A stretch of DNA of 36,902 bases, from assembly GCA_919901745.1 (NCBI GenBank), contig CAKKPP010000039.1:1-36902 (forward strand), written 5' to 3'. Below the pieces are notes generated by a model, which saw only the letters and a list, made by a program, of their open reading frames with translations, ran no database searches and was not told where the DNA came from. The DNA comes from Chloroflexota bacterium. GTDB lineage: Bacteria; Chloroflexota; Limnocylindria; Limnocylindrales; CSP1-4. A program made the position numbers and the translations under genes. Below are positions 26,389-34,248 of this stretch, in pieces; within the stretch, counting starts at the first letter, position 1, and each line of letters opens with the position of its first letter.

Positions 26389-27380
26389 CCGCGCCCGCCG
26401 CAGTCGTCGCGGGTCGTGTCGTCGCGGGTCGTGTCGGGCTCGCCCCGACCCGGGACGAGCCGGCGATCGTGGTCCGTGGCCTGACCAAGGCCTACGGTCG
26501 GACCCGCGTCGTCGATGCGCTGGACCTGGCGATCCCCGGCGCGATGCTCACCGCGATCGTCGGCGGGAACGGCGCCGGCAAATCGACGCTGCTCGGCTGC
26601 CTGGCCGGCGTCCTGCGCCACGGCGGCTCGGTCCGTCTTGGCGGACCCATCGGAGCGCCGCGCCCGGGTCGGGTGGCGTATCTCCCTCAGCGCATCCGGC
26701 TGCCGGCCGGCGCCACCGTCGACGAGGTCATGAGGCTCTTCCGGTCGCTCGCCGGCCCGGCGACGGATCGCGTCGTTCCGCCCGATGGGTTCCTCGTGGC
26801 CGGCCACCGCCGGATCGGTGAACTGTCCGGCGGTCAGGCACAGCGCGTCGTCCTCGCAGCGACCCTCCTGGGCACGCCCGACCTCCTCCTGCTCGACGAA
26901 CCGCTGGCCAACCTCGATGACGGGGCGAAGGGTGTGGTGCGGGAGATGCTCGTCGCGCACCGGGATGCTGGCGCGACGATCCTCGTCGCCAGCCCGGCGG
27001 CGTTCGAACTCCTGGCCGACGCAGATGAGGTGATCAGGATCGAGGGGGGCGGGGTCGCGTTCCAGGGCCCCGGGGCCACGTACCTGGCGGGGCTGCGAAC
27101 GACCGTCTGGGTCGCGCTCGATCCGGCCGACGACGGATCCGCGTTCCACGAACTCGCGGCCGTTGAGCGGACGCGGATCGTGGGCCGATGGGCGGCTCTC
27201 GACTGCCGCGGACGGGACGTCAGCGCGGTCATCGGTGCGTTGGGCGATCGCGGCGTCGCGGCCGCGAGGATCCGGGTCGCCGGGCCAGCCGACGCGGCGA
27301 TCGGTCCGCAGCCGGCGGATGGCCGCCGGACGGCCGCGCACGAGGTTTCGCCGGTGGGCTCCCCGGAGCTTGGGCCGTGA
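26385..27380 (+). CDS. nosF: NosF-type ABC transporter ATP-binding protein
   Basis: The 331-residue ATPase has Walker A GGNGAGKST (about residues 60-68), Q-loop around VAYLPQRIRL, signature LSGGQAQRV, Walker B LLLLDEPLANLD and a switch-region segment ILVASPAAFEL in which the usual His is not evident. The ATPase core ends near residue 230. The extra 100 residues form a regulatory tail as in NosF relatives. With NosY it should drive the maturation or sulfur/copper delivery step for NosZ. The ATG at 26385 overlaps the nosD stop. The first 20 residues hold a duplicated VVAGR segment caused by a 15-bp tandem repeat. The stop overlaps the nosY start (GTGA). Confidence 0.88.
   Translation: MTAPAAVVAGRVVAGRVGLAPTRDEPAIVVRGLTKAYGRTRVVDALDLAIPGAMLTAIVGGNGAGKSTLLGCLAGVLRHGGSVRLGGPIGAPRPGRVAYLPQRIRLPAGATVDEVMRLFRSLAGPATDRVVPPDGFLVAGHRRIGELSGGQAQRVVLAATLLGTPDLLLLDEPLANLDDGAKGVVREMLVAHRDAGATILVASPAAFELLADADEVIRIEGGGVAFQGPGATYLAGLRTTVWVALDPADDGSAFHELAAVERTRIVGRWAALDCRGRDVSAVIGALGDRGVAAARIRVAGPADAAIGPQPADGRRTAAHEVSPVGSPELGP
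26403..26432 (+). repeat. 15-bp tandem duplication in the nosF N-terminus
   Basis: GTCGTCGCGGGTCGT occurs twice in direct succession (26403-26417 and 26418-26432). It encodes the doubled VVAGR-like segment before the first beta strand of NosF and keeps the frame. Confidence 0.85.
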
Positions 27381-28192
27381 CCGCGCTCGCGGTCTTTCGG
27401 ACCGGCACACTCCTGCGCGGACGGTCCACGGCGGCCGCCGTGATCGTGTTCTGTGTGGCGACCGGTCTCGTCACCATCCTCGGCCTGGGCTCGTTTCGCC
27501 AGGTCGGGCTCGGGTCGGTCGGTCCCGCGGCAGCCGCGCTGATCAACCTTGCGCTCCTGCTCCCGACGGCTCAGGGACTCCTCGTCGGGGCGATGACGAT
27601 GACCGGCGACCGCGAGCGCGGGTTCGGGGCGATGCTTCGGGCACGTGGCGTCCGGCCCGCTGTCCTCGTGCTCACGGCCTGGCTCGCGGTGGCGCTGTCC
27701 TCGTGGCTGTCGATCGCGGCAGGCTTTGGCGTGGCCGCCGTGATCGTCGCCGGCAATGTGCCGGTCGACGATCTGCCTGCCTTCAGCGCGATCGTCGGCA
27801 TCTCGCTCGTGGCAGCGGCCGCAGCCACGGCCGTCGGCGTCCTGATCGGCACACTCGCGTCGAACCGGCTCCAGGCGATGCTCGCCGGGCTGGCCACGTG
27901 GTTCGCGCTGGCCATCGGCTTCGATCTCATCGTGATCGGACTCGGGGCGTTCCTCCGCCTCGGCGAGGGCGCCATCGTCTTCGCGATCTTCGCGGATCCG
28001 CTGACCGCCGCGCGGGTGGCGGCTCTCCTCGTCCTCGATGCCGGGGCAGGGGTGCTCGGACCGACCGGGGCCTACCTGCTGGGGCGACTGGGGCACGACG
28101 GGGCACTCGTCGCCCTGCTCGCGGTCGTCGTCACCTGGACGATCGTCCCGTTGGTTCTGGCCGTGCAGGGAATCCTTCGTCGCGATGGTTGA
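27377..28192 (+). CDS. nosY: NosY-type ABC-2 permease
   Basis: The 271-residue protein has six predicted transmembrane segments (about residues 18-40, 50-75, 90-120, 135-160, 170-195 and 240-265). It contains TMTGDRERGFGAMLRARGVR after the second, the coupling-helix-like segment of ABC-2 permeases, and a late FADPLTAARVAALLVLD stretch like the NosY region before the last helix. It would be the membrane partner of NosF. The GTG start overlaps the nosF stop. An upstream in-frame extension lies inside nosF and lacks homology. This is the last recognised nos gene; no nosL follows. Confidence 0.87.
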   Translation: MTALAVFRTGTLLRGRSTAAAVIVFCVATGLVTILGLGSFRQVGLGSVGPAAAALINLALLLPTAQGLLVGAMTMTGDRERGFGAMLRARGVRPAVLVLTAWLAVALSSWLSIAAGFGVAAVIVAGNVPVDDLPAFSAIVGISLVAAAAATAVGVLIGTLASNRLQAMLAGLATWFALAIGFDLIVIGLGAFLRLGEGAIVFAIFADPLTAARVAALLVLDAGAGVLGPTGAYLLGRLGHDGALVALLAVVVTWTIVPLVLAVQGILRRDG

Positions 28193-28207
28193 TCGTCCGC
28201 CGGGGGC

Positions 28208-28237
28208 TTGACACCGCCGTCAGTTCCGTGGTTATAT
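28208..28237 (+). promoter_or_regulatory. Sigma-A-type promoter of the sodC-PadR operon
   Basis: TTGACA at 28208-28213 matches the -35 consensus exactly. TTATAT at 28232-28237 is a good -10 with 18 nt between them. The transcript would start near 28244, giving a leader of about 50 nt with an AAGGAG ribosome binding site (28284-28289). Confidence 0.7.
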
Positions 28238-28266
28238 CGTGGCACGCTAGTACGCACAGCGATATA
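28233..28266. promoter_or_regulatory. Inverted-repeat operator, probable PadR-type binding site
   Basis: TATATCG (28233-28239) and CGATATA (28260-28266) form a perfect 7-bp inverted repeat with a 20-nt spacer. The left arm covers the -10 box and the right arm lies downstream of the expected transcription start. AT-rich dyads of this kind are typical PadR-family operators. The operon itself encodes two PadR-like proteins, so autoregulation is likely. Confidence 0.6.
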
Positions 28267-28296
28267 GCGCACTACGGAAGATGAAGGAGCGTCCCC

Positions 28297-28845
28297 ATGT
28301 CACGATCCGGCCGGCTCGTTGCCAGCATTGCCGCCCTCGGGCTCCTTTCCGCGTTCGCGGGATCGAGCCTCGCCGGCGGCGCGCGACACGCCTCAGGCAC
28401 GTTCGTCGACGCGACGGGTGCCACCATCGGTTGGGCGCGACTCGTCGAGGACGCCTCGGGCGTCGTGCACGTGAACGTCCACGTCAAGGGCGTGGCTCCC
28501 GGACTTCACGGCATCCACATCCACTCGGTCGGCGTGTGCAGTCCGTTCACCGCCGCGGGCGGCCACTACAACCCGTACCTGGCCCAACACGGTCTCGACA
28601 ATTCGAATGGCCCCCACGCCGGAGATCTGCCGAACCTGACCGTCAATGGCGCCGGCAACGGCCAGCTCGATGCGACCACGGACCGCGTGACGCTGTCCGA
28701 TGGGCCGGCCACGCTCTTCGACGCGACGGCGGGCGCCGTGGGCAGCGCGATCGTGATTCACGCCAACCCCGACGACCAGCTCACGGACGCCACCAACGGC
28801 GGCAGCGGTGGGCGTATCGCCTGCGCGGTGGTCGAGTCCGACTGA
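28297..28845 (+). CDS. sodC: Cu,Zn superoxide dismutase, exported
   Basis: SodC disproportionates superoxide outside the cytoplasm. The 182-residue precursor has a signal peptide (about residues 1-26, cleavage near SSLAGG). Copper ligands are H74 and H76 (HGIHIHSVG), bridging H90 (GGHYNP) and H155 (IVIHANPDD). Zinc ligands are H90, H98, H107 and D110 (HAGDLPN). The active-site Arg is R173 (GGSGGRIACAV), and the C81-C176 disulfide pair is conserved. Every catalytic residue is present. The ATG has AAGGAG 7 nt upstream. It is the first gene of an operon with two PadR-type regulators, which is an unusual partner set for sodC. Confidence 0.93.
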   Translation: MSRSGRLVASIAALGLLSAFAGSSLAGGARHASGTFVDATGATIGWARLVEDASGVVHVNVHVKGVAPGLHGIHIHSVGVCSPFTAAGGHYNPYLAQHGLDNSNGPHAGDLPNLTVNGAGNGQLDATTDRVTLSDGPATLFDATAGAVGSAIVIHANPDDQLTDATNGGSGGRIACAVVESD

Positions 28846-28846
28846 G

Positions 28847-29122
28847 GTGGTCCGGGTCAGGTTCGGACGGTTCGGGGAAACCGCGATCTGGGTCCTGGTC
28901 GCGCTGCGGGCAGGACCCAGGAGCGCCGTCGGGCTCCTCGACGACGTTCGCGATCTCGACGGCCGCGTCGGTCCGGGCACCTTCTTCGGTGCGATCGCCA
29001 GTCTCGAGCAGCTCGCCCTCATCGCGGCGACGCCGAACGGGCATGGTCGCCCCGCGTATGCTCTTTCGGAGCACCGCGTGATCGCCGCAGGTGCGGGGCC
29101 TTCGGGAGGATCGATGCCATGA
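28847..29122 (+). CDS. Short PadR-like winged-helix protein
   Basis: The 91-residue protein resembles the PadR DNA-binding domain: FGETAIWVLVALRAGPRSAVGLLDDVRDLDGRVGPGTFFGAIASLE follows the PadR pattern, with GTFFGAIASLEQLALI in place of the usual GTLYGALARLERRGLI. It ends with RPAYALSE, corresponding to the wing. Conserved positions such as the HGY motif are lost, so it may bind DNA weakly, dimerise with the next PadR protein or bind a ligand. The GTG at 28847 is directly after the sodC stop and no better start lies nearer the homology. Its stop overlaps the next gene (ATGA). Confidence 0.7.
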   Translation: MVRVRFGRFGETAIWVLVALRAGPRSAVGLLDDVRDLDGRVGPGTFFGAIASLEQLALIAATPNGHGRPAYALSEHRVIAAGAGPSGGSMP

Positions 29123-29478
29123 TCAGGCCAGCCGGCGTGCAGCCGTCCCGCGACGACGATCGGGCGTTGGGGGACCTCGGCAGGTTCGCCGAACCGTCGC
29201 TGTACATCCTCGTCTCGCTGGCCGAGGGCCCGAGGCACGGCTATGCGATCATGATCGACGTGGAGGCGATCTCCGGCAGCCCGATGGGCCCCGGAACGCT
29301 CTACGGCGCACTCGCTCGGCTCGAACGACGCGGCCTGATCGAGGCGCTGGAACCCGACGAGCGCCGACGACCGTATCGCCTCACCGCTCTCGGCGCGACC
29401 ACGCTGGCGGCACAGCTCGATGGCCTCCGTTCGTTCACGAGGACGGGGTTGGCTCGATTGCAGGGGAGGACGTCATGA
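29119..29478 (+). CDS. PadR-family transcriptional regulator
   Basis: The 119-residue protein is a standard PadR winged-helix regulator. FAEPSLYILVSLAEGPRHGYAIM is the family opening, with PMGPGTLYGALARLERRGLIE as the recognition helix and RRRPYRLTALG as the wing, followed by a C-terminal dimerisation helix. It is probably a repressor of its own operon, acting on the TATATCG dyad in front of sodC. Start and stop both overlap neighbours by 4 nt (ATGA), so the regulator, the shorter PadR-like protein and the membrane protein are translated as one unit. Confidence 0.9.
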   Translation: MIRPAGVQPSRDDDRALGDLGRFAEPSLYILVSLAEGPRHGYAIMIDVEAISGSPMGPGTLYGALARLERRGLIEALEPDERRRPYRLTALGATTLAAQLDGLRSFTRTGLARLQGRTS

Positions 29479-30182
29479 GTCGACTCGTCGGTCTCTACCC
29501 AGGACCCTGGCGCGAACGGTACGAAGCCGAGTTCCGGGAACTGATCGCCGAGCGACCGCCCACGTTTGCCGACCGGATCGACATCGCTCGCGGCGCGCTC
29601 GACGAGCGCCTCCGCCCGCAGGTCCCGGGACCGGAACGGACCCCCGATCGGGTTGGATTCGGGCCCCTCGTCGGCTTCGCTCTGCTCGCCGGCGCCGTGC
29701 TCATCATGGCCAACGGCCCGGTTCGGTACGACGAGTACGGGATGTACCGCGACGGAGCGCTCGCTCTTCCTCTCGTCATCATCAGCTTGATCCTCTTGTC
29801 GATCGGCCTCCATCGGGTCGTCAATCGGCTCCCGGCCGAGGCGACGGTGCCCAGGGCCGCGGGCTGGGCGGCGATCATCGCCGGGCCGATCTGGGCGCTC
29901 ATGCCGTGGGTGATGCCGATCGGCCTGGTCTTCCTCGTCGGCGTCCTCGGTCTGGCCGTCGGCGCCCGAACTGCGCGGATCTGGCCCGCGTGGTCCGAAG
30001 TCGTCCTGGTCGCCGCGCTGGTCGTGCCGGCCGGCCTCTTCCTGGCGCTCCCGTTCCTGCCCTGGTACACGATGCGCGTCCTGGAGGTGAACCTCTTGAT
30101 CGTCGTTGGACCGATGAGCCTCGTCTGGCTCGTCGTCGGTGGGCTGCTCCTGCGGGGCTCGCCCCGAGCGGCGATGACGTGA
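29475..30182 (+). CDS. Polytopic membrane protein of the PadR operon
   Basis: The 235-residue protein begins with a cytoplasmic segment, LVGLYPGPWRERYEAEFREL. This is the YP-x-WR-xRY motif of small membrane proteins commonly encoded next to PadR regulators. Five or six transmembrane segments follow (about residues 72-230). Function is unknown; such proteins are thought to respond to, or be controlled by, the adjacent PadR. Start and stop overlap the neighbours (ATGA, GTGA). Confidence 0.75.
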   Translation: MSRLVGLYPGPWRERYEAEFRELIAERPPTFADRIDIARGALDERLRPQVPGPERTPDRVGFGPLVGFALLAGAVLIMANGPVRYDEYGMYRDGALALPLVIISLILLSIGLHRVVNRLPAEATVPRAAGWAAIIAGPIWALMPWVMPIGLVFLVGVLGLAVGARTARIWPAWSEVVLVAALVVPAGLFLALPFLPWYTMRVLEVNLLIVVGPMSLVWLVVGGLLLRGSPRAAMT

Positions 30183-30712
30183 GCGCGGCTGCGCGCTTCA
30201 TCTGGCTCCTGACCGGAGCCGTCTGGGCGGCGCGCTCGCTGGTCGGATTCGCGGATCCGGCTTACTGGAATCCGACGACGACCCTCGACTGGATCGCGGT
30301 CTGGCTCTTCAGCGCATGCTGGCTCACCCTTGCACCAGCCGTGATCCTGCTCGCGCGCCTCGTCCCGGCTCGCCCCGTGCGGGCCGTGGCAGTTGTGGTG
30401 GCCATCGCGGCACTCCTGGCCGGCGTCGCGAACGGCATCGAGGACGGGCTCGGCGTGAAGTCCTGGGGGACCTTCTACGTGCTGGGTTCGATGACCGCCT
30501 GGCTGGGCTGGCTCGCCCTCGTCGTGACGTTCGCGCGGGCCCGGAGGTCGCGGCTCGCGTGGCTGGCGGGCGGTGTCGTTGTCAGCTTTCTGCTGTTCAA
30601 CGTTGGCGGCGGGTTCGTCACCCTCCTCGCGCTCGGGGGTCTGGCGGTCAAGCCTCGCTGGTTCCTGGTCGCGGATCCGGAGCCGAGCATGGTGCAGGTC
30701 GCTCGCGCCTAG
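30179..30712 (+). CDS. Small polytopic membrane protein, last gene of the PadR operon
   Basis: The 177-residue protein has four to five hydrophobic helices (roughly residues 5-20, 38-62, 70-88, 98-120 and 126-150) and a short hydrophilic tail. No family motif was recognised. The GTG start overlaps the preceding stop, so it is part of the sodC-PadR transcription unit. It is convergent with ettA; a strong inverted repeat lies between them. Confidence 0.65.
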   Translation: MSAAARFIWLLTGAVWAARSLVGFADPAYWNPTTTLDWIAVWLFSACWLTLAPAVILLARLVPARPVRAVAVVVAIAALLAGVANGIEDGLGVKSWGTFYVLGSMTAWLGWLALVVTFARARRSRLAWLAGGVVVSFLLFNVGGGFVTLLALGGLAVKPRWFLVADPEPSMVQVARA

Positions 30713-30756
30713 CGCCGCGCCTGGTACTGGGACGAATGCCCTACCAGCCGGGCGCT
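30711..30756. terminator. Bidirectional terminator-like hairpin between convergent genes
   Basis: Outer arms AGCGCC (30711-30716) and GGCGCT (30751-30756), and inner arms TGGTA (30722-30726) with TACCA (30742-30746) plus GGG/CCC, fold into one long interrupted stem. It fills the whole gap between the end of the PadR operon and the end of ettA. It lacks clear T-runs, as is common in GC-rich genomes. Confidence 0.55.
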
Positions 30757-32432
30757 CAGAGGGCGAGGCGCTTGTACCGGATGCGGTGGGGCTGATCGGC
30801 GGCTGCGCCAAGTTCCCTGTGGCGGAACTCCTCGTACTCGGTGAAGTTGCCCTCGAACCAGCGCACCTGGCTGTCGCCCTCGAAGGCCAGCACGTGGGTG
30901 GCGATCCGGTCAAGGAACCAGCGATCGTGGCTGATCACGACAACGCATCCGGGAAACGACTCAAGACCCGCCTCGAGCGCGCGCAGCGTGTCGACATCGA
31001 GGTCGTTCGTTGGCTCGTCGAGCAGGAGGACGTTGCCGCCCGACTTCAACAGCTTCGCCAGGTGTACCCGGTTCCGCTCACCGCCCGATAGCCTGCCGAC
31101 GGGCTTCTGCTGGTCCGTGCCCCTGAAGTTGAAGCTCGAGACGTAGGCGCGGGCGGGGATCTCGCGCGTGCCGACCTTCACGTACTCATCCCCGCCGCTG
31201 ATCTCATCGAACACTGACTTCTCACCCTGAAGAGCGTCGCGACTCTGATCGACGTAGCTGAGCTGGACGGTGTCGCCGAGGGTGACGCGACCGCGGTCGG
31301 GCTGCTCCTGCCCGACGATCATCCGGAACAGCGTCGTCTTGCCGGCCCCGTTCGCGCCGATGATGCCCACGATGCCGGCCCGGGGCAGCGAGAACGTCAG
31401 GTCCTCGATCAGCACCTTCTCGCCGTACGCCTTGCTCAGGCCCGTGACCTCGATGACGCTGTCGCCGAGGCGGGGACCGGGCGGGATGGCGATCTCGAGG
31501 TCGCGGCCGGCGCCCTTGTCGGCCTGGGCCTCGGCCAGCAGCTTCTCGTAGGCACCGAGCCGGGCCTTGCCCTTGGCCTGACGAGCCTTCGGGGCCAGGC
31601 GCACCCAGTCGAGCTCCCGGGCCAGGGTTCGCTGCCGAGCGTCGCTGGCCCGCTCCTCGCCGGCAACGCGTTCCAGTTTCTGCTCCAGCCAGCTCGAGTA
31701 GTTGCCCTTGAATGGGATCCCCCGACCGCGATCCAGCTCCAGGATCCACCCGGCAACGTTGTCGAGGAAGTACCGGTCGTGGGTGATCGCGACGACGGTG
31801 CCCGCGTACTCCTGGAGGAAGCGTTCCAGCCAGTAGACGGACTCGGCGTCGAGGTGGTTCGTCGGCTCGTCGAGCAGCAACAGGTCGGGGTGCCTGAGCA
31901 GGAGGCGACACAGCGCGACGCGCCGCTTCTCGCCGCCGGACAGCGTGGCGACGTCGGCGTCGTCCGGCGGACAGCGCAGGGCATCCATCGCGATGTCGAC
32001 GTTGCGCTCCAGGTTCCAGGCATCCGCCGCGTTGATCCTGTCTTCGAGGGTGGCCTGCTCGGCTCCGATCGCCTCGTAGTCGGCGCCGGGTTCGGCCCAC
32101 CTGGCCATGACCGCGTTGTACTGATCGATCAGCCCCTGGACCTCGGCGACACCGTCCATGACGTTGCCCTTGACGTCCATGTTGGGGTCGAGCTCCGGTT
32201 CCTGGCTCAGATAGCCGACCGTGAACCCAGGGGTGAGGCGGGCCTCACCGACGAAGTCGTCGTCGAGTCCGGCCATGATCTTGAGCAGGCTCGACTTGCC
32301 GGCGCCGTTCGAGCCGATCACCCCGATCTTCGCCCCCGGGTAGAACGAGATCGAGATGTTCTCGAGGACCGTCCGATCGGGCGGATAGTGCCGGGCAAGC
32401 TTGTACGAGGTGTAGATGAACTCGTGGGCCAT
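30756..32432 (-). CDS. ettA: Energy-dependent translational throttle protein (ABC-F)
   Basis: EttA binds the ribosomal E site and gates the first elongation step according to ATP/ADP level. The 558-residue length is normal. The two ATP-binding cassettes have Walker A GSNGAGKSS and GANGAGKTT, signatures LSGGEKRR and LSGGERNR, and Walker B LLLLDEPTNHLD and VLLLDEPTNDLD. The long linker between them is rich in charged residues. The N-terminal Y-T-S-Y-K-L-ARHYPPDR segment and the arm region around RINAADAWNLE identify the EttA subfamily rather than an antibiotic-resistance ABC-F. A TACCCT box 9 nt before the ATG suggests a near-leaderless transcript. Confidence 0.94.
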   Translation of the reverse strand: MAHEFIYTSYKLARHYPPDRTVLENISISFYPGAKIGVIGSNGAGKSSLLKIMAGLDDDFVGEARLTPGFTVGYLSQEPELDPNMDVKGNVMDGVAEVQGLIDQYNAVMARWAEPGADYEAIGAEQATLEDRINAADAWNLERNVDIAMDALRCPPDDADVATLSGGEKRRVALCRLLLRHPDLLLLDEPTNHLDAESVYWLERFLQEYAGTVVAITHDRYFLDNVAGWILELDRGRGIPFKGNYSSWLEQKLERVAGEERASDARQRTLARELDWVRLAPKARQAKGKARLGAYEKLLAEAQADKGAGRDLEIAIPPGPRLGDSVIEVTGLSKAYGEKVLIEDLTFSLPRAGIVGIIGANGAGKTTLFRMIVGQEQPDRGRVTLGDTVQLSYVDQSRDALQGEKSVFDEISGGDEYVKVGTREIPARAYVSSFNFRGTDQQKPVGRLSGGERNRVHLAKLLKSGGNVLLLDEPTNDLDVDTLRALEAGLESFPGCVVVISHDRWFLDRIATHVLAFEGDSQVRWFEGNFTEYEEFRHRELGAAADQPHRIRYKRLAL

Positions 32433-32507
32433 GGTTCAGGAAGGGTACCGGCTGCGAGGCGTGCCACTCGGCGGAGGCAGCCTGCCGTTGACGCCCGACG
32501 CCCAGGG

Positions 32508-33191
32508 TCAGCCGCTCGCGGCGGGCAGCGGTGATGGGGCGAGGATCGGCTCCTGTGACCCGGCCGGCCTCAACACGGTCTCTGAGACACCCGGGTCGCC
32601 GTCGACCGTCGTCTCGTAGCGCGCCGTGATGCTGCCGTCGCCGGAGATCGAGATCGTCACGATCACGGGATCTGTCCCGGACAGACCGAGCGCGGCGGCC
32701 GGATAGGTGGCTCGCAGCTGATCCGCGTCCGAGGACCCTGAGCCGCTTTCGACCGTCAGTGGAGCGAGGAGAAGCGCCAGCGGATCGCCCGTTGGTACGG
32801 CGCTCCCGGCTTCGATCCACTCGCCCTCGACCTGTTGCAGCCAGGCGGCCGGCGGGATGATCCGATACGTGACCTTGGCGCCGCCCGATTCGATCACGAG
32901 CTCGCTCGCATCGCCGACGCGGCGGCCCGCGACGGTCGCTGCGGGCTTGCCCTTGACCGTCAATGTTGAGTCGAAGGTATAGCCGGCACGCAGCGAGGCG
33001 AACGCTCGCGTGAGCCGTTCCGCCGGTGTGCCCGAGAAGCTCGGGCCGGGTGACCCCGCCGTACCGCTAGGCGTGCCTCCCGGCGGCGGGCTTGTCGGTG
33101 TGGCTTGTCCACAGGCAGCGGCGAGCACCGCCAGGCACAGGAACGCGGCGCCACCTGTTCGGCGGCGCCGCTTCCCAGCGTTCGGCCTCAC
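32508..33191 (-). CDS. Lipoprotein, LppX/LprG-like
   Basis: The 227-residue protein has a lipoprotein signal peptide (FLCLAVLAAACGQ) followed by a Thr/Pro/Gly linker and one folded domain of about 170 residues. The pattern (AFASLRAGYTFDSTLTVKGK, YRIIPPAAWLQQVEGEW, ISGDGSITARYETT) resembles the LppX/LprAFG lipoprotein fold that carries lipids or glycolipids across the envelope; this is a fold-level guess. The start is the GTG at 33191. It lies 28 nt after the secreted acidic-tail protein and probably shares its transcript. Confidence 0.7.
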   Translation of the reverse strand: MRPNAGKRRRRTGGAAFLCLAVLAAACGQATPTSPPPGGTPSGTAGSPGPSFSGTPAERLTRAFASLRAGYTFDSTLTVKGKPAATVAGRRVGDASELVIESGGAKVTYRIIPPAAWLQQVEGEWIEAGSAVPTGDPLALLLAPLTVESGSGSSDADQLRATYPAAALGLSGTDPVIVTISISGDGSITARYETTVDGDPGVSETVLRPAGSQEPILAPSPLPAASG

Positions 33192-33219
33192 GGGCAGCGG
33201 CCCGATCGGTAAACCGGTG

Positions 33220-34248
33220 CTAGTCGTCGTGCGAGTCGCTCTTCTCTGCGTCGCCGTCGTGCGAGTCGCTGTCCTCTGCGTCGCCGTCGTGCGAGTCGCT
33301 GTCCTCTGCGTCGCCGCACTTTCCGGAAGAGCCCTTCACAACGAGCGTCGAGGTGCCATCCTCGTTCGTCCGCACCCTGATCTTCACGCCGACCTTGGTG
33401 CCGTCGAACCGAACGTGGATCCCGTGATCTGACGTCTTGACCGTCACGGTCCCGCCGGTCGCACTGTCGAAGGTGACCGTCCCGTCGGCTCCCACCGTGT
33501 AGTTGACTGCCACGGCGGTCCCGTCGCAGAGGTGTGCCGACCAGGTTCGCGCGCCCGCCAGGACGCCTGGCGCCGCCGTCAGCTTCTGGCGATCCTTGCC
33601 GCTGAGCGTGATCTTGAGGTGGGCCGTCCCATCTTCCTGATCAACCTCGATGGAAATCTTGAGGCGCTTGGTAAAGCCGTCGTGAGCGAAGATGACCCCG
33701 CCACTCGCCGACGCATCCCCATCGTCGTCCGCGTCGGTGGACGGAGGCTTGAGCTCCCAGGTGATGCTGGGGTCCGGCGTCGTGGGCGTCCCGATGGACA
33801 GGGTCGGACTGCCGCTGCCGTCTGCACCGATGGTGTACGGCACGGTCGAGTCGGCGTTGGTCCCGAACACGTCCGCGGACCAGGTGCCGGCCCCGACGAA
33901 ATCGGCGAGCGCGGCCGACTTCGCGCTGATGGACAGCCTGTCGCCCTTCGCCCTCACCGTGACCTTCGTGGTCCCGGCGGTATTCGCGAACTTGACGATG
34001 CCCGGTTCGGTCGTGGTAGATGCAAAGTCGCCGACTGGCGTCAGCGTCACACCGGAGATATTGCCAACCGGATCGAGGGTGACGTCGACCGTCAGGGTCG
34101 TGCCGAGCAGCGGCAGCGTCGTCATCATGCCGCCCGTCTGGGCGATCGGCTCGCTTGTGTTGGCGGCCGCCGCGGCCGGGAATGTCAGTAGTCCGAGTGC
34201 CACTACGGCCGCGAGGCCACGCGCACGTCGCGATCCAAGTCGTTTCAT
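33220..34248 (-). CDS. Secreted beta-rich protein with acidic repeat tail
   Basis: The 342-residue protein has a Sec signal peptide (ARGLAAVVALGLLTFPAAAAA) and a Thr/Val/Gly/Asp-rich body of likely beta structure. Two similar halves can be seen: GAGTWSADVFGTNADSTVPYTIGADGSG in the first corresponds to GARTWSAHLCDGTAVAVNYTVGADGT in the second, pointing to an internal duplication. It ends with three copies of GDAEDSDSHD-like repeats that could bind cations. The ATG at 34248 has AGGAGGGG upstream. No transmembrane segment or sorting signal follows. Function is unknown. Confidence 0.75.
   Translation of the reverse strand: MKRLGSRRARGLAAVVALGLLTFPAAAAANTSEPIAQTGGMMTTLPLLGTTLTVDVTLDPVGNISGVTLTPVGDFASTTTEPGIVKFANTAGTTKVTVRAKGDRLSISAKSAALADFVGAGTWSADVFGTNADSTVPYTIGADGSGSPTLSIGTPTTPDPSITWELKPPSTDADDDGDASASGGVIFAHDGFTKRLKISIEVDQEDGTAHLKITLSGKDRQKLTAAPGVLAGARTWSAHLCDGTAVAVNYTVGADGTVTFDSATGGTVTVKTSDHGIHVRFDGTKVGVKIRVRTNEDGTSTLVVKGSSGKCGDAEDSDSHDGDAEDSDSHDGDAEKSDSHDD
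33226..33315. repeat. 30-bp tandem repeat, three copies, encoding the acidic tail
   Basis: Three in-frame copies occupy 33226-33255, 33256-33285 and 33286-33315. The last two are identical and the first differs at two positions. On the minus strand each encodes ten residues of the type GDAEDSDSHD. Near identity suggests recent expansion. Confidence 0.92.

Noticed and set aside
29495..30913. Long open frame opposite the PadR-operon membrane genes and reaching into the ettA end
   Set aside because: No domain, biased composition, and it crosses the convergent hairpin and the ends of two real genes.
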